Assembly (NCBI RefSeq): GCF_008123425.1 | Contig: NZ_VSSS01000051.1 | Location: 1-64,000, forward strand | Length of the DNA stretch: 64,000 nt | From: Bradyrhizobium rifense | GTDB taxonomy: Bacteria; Pseudomonadota; Alphaproteobacteria; Rhizobiales; Xanthobacteraceae | Direction of reading: 5' to 3' | In this document: positions 45,801 through 53,831 of the stretch, in pieces | Numbering within the stretch: position 1 is the first letter of the stretch | Layout: every line of letters begins with the position of its first letter | Notes under the pieces: model-generated | Database searches by the model: none | Told to the model about the DNA's origin: nothing | The model's input: only the letters and a program-made list of their open reading frames with translations | Program-made: the position numbers and the translations under genes

Positions 45801-45836
45801 GGAATAAATGGGATATAATTTATTCCAGATCGGAAT
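45801..45836 (+). promoter_or_regulatory. Promoter and LysR operator between styA and lysR
   Basis: Arms GGAATAAAT (45801-45809) and ATTTATTCC (45818-45826) form a perfect inverted repeat with an eight-base spacer. A second overlapping symmetry ATTCC-N5-GGAAT runs to 45836. A consensus -10 TATAAT (45814-45819) sits inside, with TTGCGC 18 bases upstream as a possible -35 for the lysR gene. Together they suggest autoregulation and control of the divergent styAB operon. Confidence 0.7.
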
Positions 45837-45841
45837 GAATT

Positions 45842-46771
45842 ATGGACCGGATCGATTGCCTGCGCGCTTTCGTTCGCACCCTCGAGGGCGGCAGCTTCTC
45901 GGCGGCGGCCAAGGAGCTCGGCATCGGCCAGCCCGCGATCAGCAAGCGCATCGCGATGCTGGAGAGCGAGTTCGGCACGCAGCTGTTCTCGCGCACGACG
46001 CGCACGCTGAAGCCGACCGCGGAGGCGCACCGGATCTACGATCTCGCGCGGCAGATTCTCGACAGTTTCGACATGGCCCGGTCGAGCGTCGAGCAGGCGG
46101 CGCCCCGTCCCACCGGCACGCTGCGGATCGGCGTGCCCTCCTCGTTCGGGCGGCGCTACATGATGCCAATCATTGCCGAATATGTGCGGCATTATCCGGA
46201 AGTGCGGGTCGACATCCGCTTCAGCGAGCGGTTCGTCAATCTGGTGGAAGAGGGCATCGAGCTTGCCCTGCGGATCGGAAACCTGGAGGCGAGCACGCTC
46301 GTCGCCCGACGGCTCGGTACCGTACAACGGCACCTCGTCGCAACGCCCACCTATCTGCACGGCCGTCCGCTGCCGCGAACGCCTGACGATCTCGGCGCGC
46401 ACCAGTGCATCGTCTATTCCAGGATGTCGCCGGCGCAGCAATGGGCCTTCGAATCCGAGCATGGCCGCCACGTCGCATCCATCAACGGGCCCATCCACGT
46501 TGACGACGCCGATGCGATGCAGGAGGCGACGATGCAGCATCTGGGCATCGCCATCCTGCCCGACTGGAATGCTGCGGACGGCCTTCGCAGCGGCGAGCTC
46601 GAGCATGTGCTTCCGGACTACACCATCGCCGCATTGCCCCTGCATGCGGTCTATCCGGAGACGCACTGGATGTCGCTGCGCGCACGAAGCTTCCTGGATC
46701 TCCTGGTCGAACGCGCCGAGCATTTTGTGCTAGCCCCGTCGCATACCCGCACCGCCCGCGCAGGCGGTTGA
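45842..46771 (+). CDS. LysR family transcriptional regulator
   Basis: The 309-residue protein has the N-terminal LysR helix-turn-helix (residues 1-60: CLRAFVRTLEGGSFSAAAKE and GIGQPAISKRIAMLE). The periplasmic-binding-like effector domain follows from about 90. It belongs to the group that works without a known co-inducer family. The gene is divergent from the styA-styB pair, with a shared region containing an inverted repeat and a TATAAT -10, so it probably activates or represses that pair. It ends 21 bases before a luciferase-like monooxygenase gene on the same strand. Confidence 0.92.
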   Translation: MDRIDCLRAFVRTLEGGSFSAAAKELGIGQPAISKRIAMLESEFGTQLFSRTTRTLKPTAEAHRIYDLARQILDSFDMARSSVEQAAPRPTGTLRIGVPSSFGRRYMMPIIAEYVRHYPEVRVDIRFSERFVNLVEEGIELALRIGNLEASTLVARRLGTVQRHLVATPTYLHGRPLPRTPDDLGAHQCIVYSRMSPAQQWAFESEHGRHVASINGPIHVDDADAMQEATMQHLGIAILPDWNAADGLRSGELEHVLPDYTIAALPLHAVYPETHWMSLRARSFLDLLVERAEHFVLAPSHTRTARAGG

Positions 46772-46792
46772 CGCCGTCCCTGCCATCATTAA

Positions 46793-47824
46793 ATGACGCC
46801 CATGAAAAAGATCGGATTCCTCTCCTTCGGCCACTGGACCCCCTCGCCACAATCGCAGACGCGCTCGGCCGGGGACACGCTGCTGCAATCGATCGAGCTT
46901 GCCGTCGCAGCCGAGCAGCTCGGCCTGGACGGCGCGTATTACCGCGTCCACCATTTCGCGCGGCAGCTGGCCTCGCCCTTCCCGCTGCTTGCCGCCGTGG
47001 GTGCCAGGACGAGCAAGATCGAGATCGGCACGGCCGTGATCGACATGCGCTACGAGAACCCGCTCTACATGGCGGAGGACGCAGGGTCCGCCGATCTCAT
47101 CGCCGGCGGACGGCTCCAGCTCGGCATCAGCCGCGGCTCGCCCGAGCAGGTGATCGACGGCTGGCGCTATTTTGGTTATCAGCCGGCCGAGGGCGAGAGC
47201 GACGCCGATATGGGCCGGCGTCACGCCGAGGTCTTTCTCGACATCCTGCGCGGTGAGGGTTTTGCAAAACCCAATCCGCAGCCGATGTTTCCGAACCCGC
47301 CGGGGCTGCTGCGCCTGGAGCCGCATTCCGAAGGCCTGCGCGAGCGCATCTGGTGGGGCGCCGGCTCGAACGCCACCGCGGTGTGGGCCGCACAGCTCGG
47401 CATGAATTTGCAGAGCTCGACGCTGAAGAACGACGAGACCGGCGAAGCCTTTCACGTGCAGCAGGCCGCCCAGATCCGCGCCTATCGCGCAGCGTGGAAA
47501 GAGGCCGGCCACAGCCGCGAGCCCCGCGTCTCCGTCAGCCGCAGCATCTTTGCGCTGATGGACGATCGCGACCGCGCCTATTTCGGCGGCGAGCGCGGCG
47601 GCGAGGACCAGATCGGCTTCATTGATCCCCGCACGCGGGCGATCTTCGGCCGGAGCTATGCGGCGGAGCCGGATGCGCTGATCGAGCAGCTCAAGCAGGA
47701 TGAGGCGATCGCCGAGGCCGACACGCTGCTGTTGACGATCCCGAACCAGCTCGGTGTGGACTATTGCGCGCATGCGATCGAGGCGATCCTGAAGCACGTC
47801 GCGCCGGCGCTCGGGTGGCGGTGA
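46793..47824 (+). CDS. LLM-class flavin-dependent oxidoreductase
   Basis: Luciferase-like monooxygenase of about 343 residues. A (beta/alpha)8 barrel begins KKIGFLSFGHWTPSP, with LGLDGAYYRVHHFARQLASPF and AGGRLQLGISRGSPEQVIDG as family segments. It uses reduced FMN or F420; FMN is expected in this organism. The substrate is unknown. An ATG three codons on (46802) is also a possible start; neither has a strong ribosome site. Its position directly behind lysR suggests it joins the regulon of the styAB region, and StyB could provide reduced flavin. Confidence 0.9.
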   Translation: MTPMKKIGFLSFGHWTPSPQSQTRSAGDTLLQSIELAVAAEQLGLDGAYYRVHHFARQLASPFPLLAAVGARTSKIEIGTAVIDMRYENPLYMAEDAGSADLIAGGRLQLGISRGSPEQVIDGWRYFGYQPAEGESDADMGRRHAEVFLDILRGEGFAKPNPQPMFPNPPGLLRLEPHSEGLRERIWWGAGSNATAVWAAQLGMNLQSSTLKNDETGEAFHVQQAAQIRAYRAAWKEAGHSREPRVSVSRSIFALMDDRDRAYFGGERGGEDQIGFIDPRTRAIFGRSYAAEPDALIEQLKQDEAIAEADTLLLTIPNQLGVDYCAHAIEAILKHVAPALGWR

Positions 47825-47850
47825 GGCCGTCGACCGATTCACGGGGCAAG

Positions 47851-48291
47851 TCAGGCCGTCTCTTGCTGACCCCTGATCTTCTTGAGCCAGGCTACCAAGC
47901 GCGGATGCCTGGTATATCGGCCTTCCAGGCTTGCCAGCTCCTGCTGGAAGACCGGCAGCGAGAGCAGCCTTTCGATATCGGGCTCCCTGATCTTCCAGAT
48001 CGCCGGCGGAAAGTAGCCATGCACCTTGAGCTCGTAGAGCTCGAAGATCGAATGGATGATCTCGTGCACCGCCCGGCGCTCTTCCGCGGTGATCTCGATG
48101 TCGCCGGCAGCCGCTCGCTCGAGGAAGGCCGCGACTGGAAGGCGGCGGCGCAGGTCGGAGACCCGGTCGGAATATCGCAGGAAGATGTCCGCGCCCAGAC
48201 GCCGATTGTTGGTGTGGAGCGCCGCATAGATCGCGGCCATGCCAACGATGATCGATCCGAGCGTCACGAATCTGAGGATATGGTCGAGCAC
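47851..48291 (-). CDS. Membrane-anchored hypothetical protein
   Basis: The 146-residue protein has an N-terminal hydrophobic segment (RFVTLGSIIVGMAAIYAAL, residues 7-25). A soluble, largely helical domain follows with RYSDRVSDLRRRLP and EIIHSIFELYELKVHGYFP. It resembles DUF4760-type proteins. No operon partners; it converges with the luciferase-like gene. The function is unknown. Confidence 0.7.
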   Translation of the reverse strand: MLDHILRFVTLGSIIVGMAAIYAALHTNNRRLGADIFLRYSDRVSDLRRRLPVAAFLERAAAGDIEITAEERRAVHEIIHSIFELYELKVHGYFPPAIWKIREPDIERLLSLPVFQQELASLEGRYTRHPRLVAWLKKIRGQQETA

Positions 48292-48439
48292 GCGTCTGCC
48301 TCCTTGCGCAGGGCACCGGAGTGACAGAGATAAACCAGACCGCGAGCTGATAAAATGGGGGGCCAGGGCTCGCCGTTAGGCCTGCGGTCAGGCCACGTCT
48401 CGGCGGGCCAGCCAAGCGGACCATCCAGAGGACAGAGAT

Positions 48440-48886
48440 ATGCATGCCGACCGATTGTTACCCACACAAATCGCCCCCGAGGGCTACGCGGCGCTGCGCG
48501 CGGTAGAGGCCTACATCCTCAAATGCGGGCTGCCGAGAAGCCTGATCGAGCTCGTGAAGATGCGCGCGTCTCAGATCAACGGCTGTGCCTATTGCCTTGA
48601 CGTCCACAGCAAGGATGCGCGGAAGCATGGCGAAAGCGAGCAGCGCCTCTACCTTCTCGACGCCTGGCGTGAATCCCCACTCTATTCGCAAGCCGAACGT
48701 GCCGCACTGGCCTGGACCGAGGCGCTCACCAATGTCGCAGACACGCGTGCGCCGGATGCGGACTACGAAGAGCTGAGGAAGCATTTTACCGACAAGGAGA
48801 TCACCGATCTCACCATCCTCATCGGCATGATCAATTTTTGGAATCGGCTCGCCATCGGCATGCGCTATGTGCACGATGTGAGCTGA
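48440..48886 (+). CDS. Carboxymuconolactone decarboxylase/AhpD family protein
   Basis: The 148-residue protein has the AhpD-like alkylhydroperoxidase core: KMRASQINGCAYCLDVHSKDA with C49 and C52 as the CxxC redox pair and H56 as the relay histidine. It then has YSQAERAALAWTEALTNVA and the end segment MINFWNRLAIG. It is probably a thiol peroxidase of the stress response. GAGG precedes the ATG. Stands alone. Confidence 0.92.
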   Translation: MHADRLLPTQIAPEGYAALRAVEAYILKCGLPRSLIELVKMRASQINGCAYCLDVHSKDARKHGESEQRLYLLDAWRESPLYSQAERAALAWTEALTNVADTRAPDADYEELRKHFTDKEITDLTILIGMINFWNRLAIGMRYVHDVS

Positions 48887-48913
48887 GGTGGCTCTCACCG
48901 GAGACAGCGGCAG

Positions 48914-49708
48914 ATGTTCGTTAGATTCGCAATTGGCGTCGTCGCATTCCTGCTGTCAACGTCGGTGCCCGGATTCGCGGTAACGATGCCCGTCGACTGC
49001 AAGCTGATCGTGGACGGTAAGCCCTACATCGATGGTGTCTGTGAATTCGTACGGACCGACACAGATGGCTCGTTTTCAATCTATGGCGACCGGTATTGGG
49101 CTTCGATCGATATTGAGAACCACGAGGGGATCGCCCACTGGAACGAGTCACCTGGCGCGACCCACGCCCAATCCTCGCTGGGTAACGTCAGCCGCAGCGG
49201 CGGATGTTGGGAAAATCGAAGTGTTCGCATCTGCGCACTCACGATCGAACCGACGAGACGGGAAAAGCTCCTCGCGCAGCGCCCGAAGGGGTTACGAATT
49301 ACCCCTTCTTATGCCGATTATCTCTGCCTTTCCGCACCCAACTATCAATTCGTGGCAGGCGCGCCCCTGACGATCGATCGGTGCGACGCCTTTTGGGGCG
49401 TACGCCAGCGCGTGTTTCGCCTTTCCGGAGGCAGGATCTCGCTGGAAGGCAAGCCGGAGCTTTGCATCGACGCAAGAGGGGCGACCGCGACAGAGGATGC
49501 GGCACTTGTCCTCACTGATTGTGCGCACGTTGGAATCCGTTGGACTTATGACGCGGCCACGAACTTGATCCGTTCGGATAACAATCTGTGCTGGAGCCTT
49601 CGCCTCTCCGGCGACCGGAAGGTCGACGATTGGTCGCCACCGATCGGCGCGCGCCCCTGTGAGGCGGCTCCTGCGGAAACAAGCCAGTTCGCGATTGGCG
49701 GCGATTGA
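48914..49708 (+). CDS. Secreted protein with ricin-type beta-trefoil domain
   Basis: The 264-residue protein has a signal peptide (VRFAIGVVAFLLSTSVPGFA). An N-terminal region of about 110 residues is unknown, with paired cysteines (CKLIVDGKPYIDGVCEF, GGCWENRSVRICAL). The C-terminal ricin-B-like lectin fold runs from about residue 130 to the end. Trefoil marks are DYLCLSA, LCIDARGATATEDAALVLTDC and NLCWSLRLSGD. Lectin folds bind glycans, but the QxW motifs are only partly recognisable. Exported, role unknown. Confidence 0.75.
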   Translation: MFVRFAIGVVAFLLSTSVPGFAVTMPVDCKLIVDGKPYIDGVCEFVRTDTDGSFSIYGDRYWASIDIENHEGIAHWNESPGATHAQSSLGNVSRSGGCWENRSVRICALTIEPTRREKLLAQRPKGLRITPSYADYLCLSAPNYQFVAGAPLTIDRCDAFWGVRQRVFRLSGGRISLEGKPELCIDARGATATEDAALVLTDCAHVGIRWTYDAATNLIRSDNNLCWSLRLSGDRKVDDWSPPIGARPCEAAPAETSQFAIGGD

Positions 49709-49811
49709 CGCCAATGAATTTGCAGCAACGTCAGTCCCGCGACCGTGGGTCGATGTCGTGCTATCCTCGTTGCACTGACGGCGAACTTGCCGTCATTCGC
49801 TGGATTGCGCG

Positions 49812-50208
49812 ATGAATCAGCATCTGTCCCTCGTCGGTCTCGTGGTCGCGGACTAGATGAAGCGATCGCCTTCTTCACGCACCTCTGGATTTCGAGCTTT
49901 GCGAGGACACACCGCTCGGTGGCGGCAAGCGCTGGGTGGTCGTGCGGCCGCGGGGCCATATGGGCTCTGGTCTGCTGCTGGCGCGAGCCGGCGGTCCGGC
50001 GCAGACGGCGCGCGTCGGCGACCAGACCGGGGGGCGCGTCTTCTTGTTCCTGGAAACGGATGACTTCGAGCGCGATCATACGCGCATGATCGCCGCCGGC
50101 GTGCGTTTCCTCGAGGCGCCACGGCGTGAGGTCTATGGCGTCGTGGCGGTTTTCGAGGACATCTGCGGCAACCGCTGGGACCTGATCCAATCAGTCAAGC
50201 GCGGTTGA
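49812..50208 (+). pseudogene. VOC (glyoxalase/bleomycin resistance) protein with two -1 frameshifts
   Basis: Reading across three frames gives a VOC protein of about 133 residues. The pieces are NQHLSLVGLVVAD from the ATG at 49812, then (Y)DEAIAFFTHL, then LDFELCEDTPLGGGKRW joined to VVVRPRGHMGSGLLLARAGG and ending FEDICGNRWDLIQSVKRG. The first break is a lost C near 49855 (TAG instead of TAC GAT); the second is a lost C near 49883. The metal-ligand-bearing strands are otherwise intact. Two separate single-base losses in 30 bases suggest either decay or low-quality sequence here. Confidence 0.83.
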
Positions 50209-50217
50209 CGCCCGGGC

Positions 50218-51537
50218 TCACCCCGTCTTCGTCCCCGTGACCACCGCCAGCGCCTCGACGAGGCGGTCGAGATCGGCCTCGTCGGTAAAGAGGGCTGGCG
50301 TCACACGGATGCATTGGCCCCTGGCGACGCCGGCGCGGCGTACCGTCATGACCTTGTGGCTGTCCCGGAGCTTCGCCACGATCGCCTCGTTGTCGGCCTT
50401 GCTGGTCTTGCCGGCGAGACGGAAGGACGTGATCGCGCCATAGGAGCCGGCCTCATCCGGCGTCAGGATCTCGATGTCCTTGAAGCCGCGGGCGCGGCTC
50501 ACCCAATAGTCGCGCAAATAGCGCAGGCGCGCCTGCTTCGCCGGGGCGCCGATCTGCTGATGCAGCGCGACGGCGGTGGGCACCGTCAGCACCGTGGCGA
50601 AATTGACCGTGCCGGTGTGCACCCGCGAGCGGATGTCGGTTTCCGCAAAATCCTCGTCGCCGAGATCGCGGTCGATGTCGGCGAGGCGATCCTTCCTGAT
50701 GTAGAGGAAGCCGACCCCGAGCGGCGCGCCGATCCATTTGTGCAGGTTGAAACCGACGAAATCGGATTCGAGCTCGCCCACACGGAAGTCGATTTGTCCC
50801 CAGGAATGCGCGGCATCGACGATGGTGTCGATGCCCCTGGCCTTCGCCATGCGCGCGATCTCGGCGATCGGCATGACGAAGCCGGTGCGATGGCTGACAT
50901 GGGTCAGCAGGAGAAGTTTTGTCTTCGGGTTCGCCTCGATGGCGCGGGCATAGGCATCCAGCACCGCCTGGCGGGTGGCGGGCTCCGGCACGTCGAACTT
51001 GACGACGTCGACGCCGCGGCGGGCCTTCAACGCGTTCATCGCATACTGCATCGAATCATAATCGAGGTCGGCATAGAGCACGCTATCGCCGGGCTTCAGC
51101 CTGTTGTAGCCGCCGATCAGGAGCTGCAGCGCTTCGGTCGCGCCGCGGGTGAGCGCGATCTCGTCGGGCGCAGCACCAACCGCCTCCGCCACTTTAGCGC
51201 GCACGGCCTCGAAGTCGGCGCCGGCTCGCTGCCGCGCGTAAAACGTGTTCTGATAGTTGATCATGTCGGACTGGCGGATGAACTCGCGCCGCACGGGCTC
51301 GGGCATGATGCCCCAATAGCCGTTCTCGAAATTGACGACATCGGGCGTCACGGCATAGAGCCCCTTCACCGCCGCCCAATAGGCCTTGTCGGTGGCGATG
51401 GCGGCCGCCGTTCCGGTCGGCGCCGCGGGAAGGCTTTCGGCGGCAAATGCCGGTGCCGCCAGCGACGTAACCGCCGCGGCCGCGAGGCCCCTCAGGATCG
51501 ACCGGCGGTCGGACGAAATGGTCTCAGTCGGATGCAT
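50218..51537 (-). CDS. Class V aminotransferase with Tat signal (isopenicillin-N-epimerase-like)
   Basis: PLP enzyme of about 439 residues from the ATG at 51537. A twin-arginine leader (DRRSILRGLAAAAVTSLAAP) precedes it, so the folded, cofactor-loaded protein appears to be exported to the periplasm. The aminotransferase V fold follows: LTRGATEALQLLIGGYN (phosphate-binding), VDAAHSWGQIDF and the Schiff-base lysine in NLHKWIGAPLGVGF. Fold relatives include cysteine desulfurases and isopenicillin N epimerases; the actual reaction is unknown. GAGG stands five bases before the start. Confidence 0.88.
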   Translation of the reverse strand: MHPTETISSDRRSILRGLAAAAVTSLAAPAFAAESLPAAPTGTAAAIATDKAYWAAVKGLYAVTPDVVNFENGYWGIMPEPVRREFIRQSDMINYQNTFYARQRAGADFEAVRAKVAEAVGAAPDEIALTRGATEALQLLIGGYNRLKPGDSVLYADLDYDSMQYAMNALKARRGVDVVKFDVPEPATRQAVLDAYARAIEANPKTKLLLLTHVSHRTGFVMPIAEIARMAKARGIDTIVDAAHSWGQIDFRVGELESDFVGFNLHKWIGAPLGVGFLYIRKDRLADIDRDLGDEDFAETDIRSRVHTGTVNFATVLTVPTAVALHQQIGAPAKQARLRYLRDYWVSRARGFKDIEILTPDEAGSYGAITSFRLAGKTSKADNEAIVAKLRDSHKVMTVRRAGVARGQCIRVTPALFTDEADLDRLVEALAVVTGTKTG

Positions 51538-51628
51538 ATCAGCCTCTTCGATGCGCGGCGAAAGGAGCCGCAATCAATAGAGCGCGAATGACAAGCCGGT
51601 GACAGTTCGATGATGCCCGGCCGCGCCC

Positions 51629-52225
51629 TCACCCCGCCTTCACGCTCGCGTCGATCAGCAGCTTCGCGGCCGCGAGCGCCGACTGCGCCGGGCCGTCTTC
51701 CGATTGCTGGCCGGTGACGTAGATGCCTTCGATCAGGAGCAATAGCGCATCGCCGAGCACGCTCGGCTGGCGCGCGCCCATGGCGGCTGCGAGCTCGCGC
51801 AGGCGCTTGCGAAAGACTTTCTTGTGCGCTTCGGCGACTTGCCGGGCGGGATTATCCCGCGAGGGATATTCCACCGCGGCGTTGCTCAGCCCGCAGCCGC
51901 GATAACCCTTGGCCACGGCGCGCGCGGACAACTGGCTGATATAGGCGAGGACATGATCGCGCGCGTTGCTGTAGGTCTTGCCGCCGGGGCGTTCGAAATT
52001 TTCCCAGAAGCTCAGATCGTAGTCGCGCAAGTACGCTGCGGCGAGATCGTCCTTGGAGGCAAAGCTGCGATAGAGGCTCGGCTTGGTGACGCCGGCCCGG
52101 TCCACCACCTCGTCGACGCCGACAGCGCGGATGCCCTCGCGATAAAACAGCTCGCTGGCGGAGGCGCGAATCCGGTCGGCGGCCCGGAGCGGCGCGCCTG
52201 CGGGTTTTTCGGCTTTTTTCGGCAT
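51629..52225 (-). CDS. TetR family regulator, divergent from MFS gene
   Basis: The 198-residue protein starts at MPKKAEK (ATG at 52225). The helix-turn-helix spans residues about 20-65 (FYREGIRAVGVDEVVDRAGV, TKPSLYRSFASKDDLAAAYL). The C-terminal domain resembles the YcdC/TetR_C_6 group. The open frame upstream of the ATG runs antisense to the MFS gene and is not part of it. The 90-base gap to the divergent MFS gene carries a large inverted repeat, surely its operator. Confidence 0.92.
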   Translation of the reverse strand: MPKKAEKPAGAPLRAADRIRASASELFYREGIRAVGVDEVVDRAGVTKPSLYRSFASKDDLAAAYLRDYDLSFWENFERPGGKTYSNARDHVLAYISQLSARAVAKGYRGCGLSNAAVEYPSRDNPARQVAEAHKKVFRKRLRELAAAMGARQPSVLGDALLLLIEGIYVTGQQSEDGPAQSALAAAKLLIDASVKAG

Positions 52226-52262
52226 CTGGCTTCGTCCGATCTCAGTCACGGGACTTGACAAT

Positions 52263-52315
52263 GTTACTGACCGGTACGTATTAGTACCGCATCGCAATAC
52301 GTACCGGTAAGTAAC
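52263..52315. promoter_or_regulatory. 20-bp-arm inverted repeat: TetR operator at the MFS start
   Basis: Two arms (52263-52282 and 52296-52315) match in 19 of 20 positions and are separated by 13 bases; each contains CCGGTACGTATT or its complement. The right arm ends directly at the MFS ATG (52316), so bound repressor would cover the start. A TTGACA (-35) at 52255-52260 with TATTAG 18 bases on places the promoter over the left arm. Repression by the adjacent TetR is strongly implied. Confidence 0.85.
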
Positions 52316-53611
52316 ATGCCCCCAGCTTCGGTTCAATCCACCTCCGTCTCCAAGAGGCCGTTCGGCCCAAACTACGCCTTCGTGGTCGTTGCCGTGATCT
52401 TCCTGGCGCTGCTGGCCTCGGCCGGCCTGCGCGCGACGCCGGGCGTGCTGATGCTGCCGCTGCAGAAGGCCTTTGGCTGGGACGTCAGCGTGATCTCGTC
52501 GTCGGCGGCCGTCGGCATCTTCCTCTACGGCCTCGCCGGCCCCTTCGCCGCCGCCGTGATGCAGCGCTTCGGCATCCGCCGCACGGTGCTCGGCGCGCTG
52601 GCGCTGATGTCGGTCTCGACGGCTCTGAGCTATTTCATGACCGCGCCATGGCAATTGTTCATGAGCTGGGGGCTGCTGTCCGGCATCGGCTCGGGCGCGG
52701 TCGCCAACGTGCTCGGCGCCACCATCGTCAACCGCTGGTTCACCACCAATCGCGGCCTGGTCATGGGACTTTTGACGGCGAGCACCGCCACCGGCACGCT
52801 CATTTTCATGCCGGGCCTCGCGAGCCTGGTCGAATGGGGCGGCTGGAAGCCGGTGGTGCTGACGGTGGCCGCATGCTGCGCGGCGCTGATCCCGCTGGTG
52901 TATTTTCTGGTGCCGGAGCGGCCCGCCGCGATCGGCCTGCGCTCCTATGGCGGCACGCATGATGACCAGCCCGCAGCACCGGCGCAGGGCAACCCGTTCG
53001 TAGCTGCGATCAGCAACCTCGTGCGCGCGGCCAAGGTGCCGACCTTCTGGTTCCTGTTCGCGACCTTCTTCATCTGCGGCTTCACCACCAACGGCCTCGT
53101 CGGCACCCATCTGATCGCGTTCTGCGGCGACCACGGCATCTTCGAGGTGCAGGCCGCGAGCCTGCTGGCGCTGATGGGCTTCTTCGACCTGTTCGGCACC
53201 ACGCTGTCGGGCTGGCTCACCGACCGCTTCGATCCGCGCAAGCTGCTGTTCTTCTATTACGGCCTGCGCGGGCTGTCGCTGATCCACCTGCCCTACTCGG
53301 ATTTCTCGTTCGTCAGCCTGTCGGTGTTCGCGGTGTTCTATGGGCTGGACTGGATCGCGACCGTGCCGCCGACCGTGCGCATCGCCAACGAGGCCTTCGG
53401 CGACAAGAACGCGCCGCTGATCTTCGGCTGGGTCGTCGCCGGCCATCAGTTAGGGGCGGCCTGCGCCGCCTTCTTCGCCGGCTTCATGCGCTCGTCGCAG
53501 GGCGATTATCTGCAAGCCTTCATGATCGCAGGCGCGACCGGCCTCGTCGCGGCCGTACTGTCGCTGATGATCGGCCGGCAGCCGAAGCAGCCGGTGCTGG
53601 CTGCGGCGTGA
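52316..53611 (+). CDS. MFS transporter under TetR control
   Basis: Twelve-helix transporter of 431 residues, related to the monocarboxylate/OFA-type MFS groups. Visible segments are GLRATPGVLMLPLQKAFGW, the motif after helix 2 (AVMQRFGIRR) and GSGAVANVLGATIVNRWF, with a second domain signature FFDLFGTTLSGWLTDRFDPR. Only a weak ribosome site (GGTAAG) precedes the ATG, because the operator occupies that space. The substrate is unknown; export is likely given the TetR partner, but OFA relatives can import. Confidence 0.92.
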   Translation: MPPASVQSTSVSKRPFGPNYAFVVVAVIFLALLASAGLRATPGVLMLPLQKAFGWDVSVISSSAAVGIFLYGLAGPFAAAVMQRFGIRRTVLGALALMSVSTALSYFMTAPWQLFMSWGLLSGIGSGAVANVLGATIVNRWFTTNRGLVMGLLTASTATGTLIFMPGLASLVEWGGWKPVVLTVAACCAALIPLVYFLVPERPAAIGLRSYGGTHDDQPAAPAQGNPFVAAISNLVRAAKVPTFWFLFATFFICGFTTNGLVGTHLIAFCGDHGIFEVQAASLLALMGFFDLFGTTLSGWLTDRFDPRKLLFFYYGLRGLSLIHLPYSDFSFVSLSVFAVFYGLDWIATVPPTVRIANEAFGDKNAPLIFGWVVAGHQLGAACAAFFAGFMRSSQGDYLQAFMIAGATGLVAAVLSLMIGRQPKQPVLAAA

Positions 53612-53831
53612 GCGCACGGACTGCCCAAGACGCGCCGGTCCAAGTTTGGGACCGGCGCCCGTCAAGTTGTGTGACCTGCACCATCCCCGATTTGAAGATT
53701 GATTCCGTTGAGGAAATTTGAAATATTGAGATGACGAAGCGGGCGGTTCGAAAGCTCGCGCAGGGGCTGAGAGTTCGCGTGGCGTCCAGCTCCATCTCAA
53801 TCAACCAAACGATCTGTGGCGGTCCCGGCGG

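Noticed and set aside
46730..48445. 571-codon minus-strand frame
   Set aside because: Antisense to the LLM gene and other genes; no family signal.
52226..53446. N-terminal extension of the tetR frame
   Set aside because: Antisense to the MFS gene; the TetR homology begins at the ATG at 52225.
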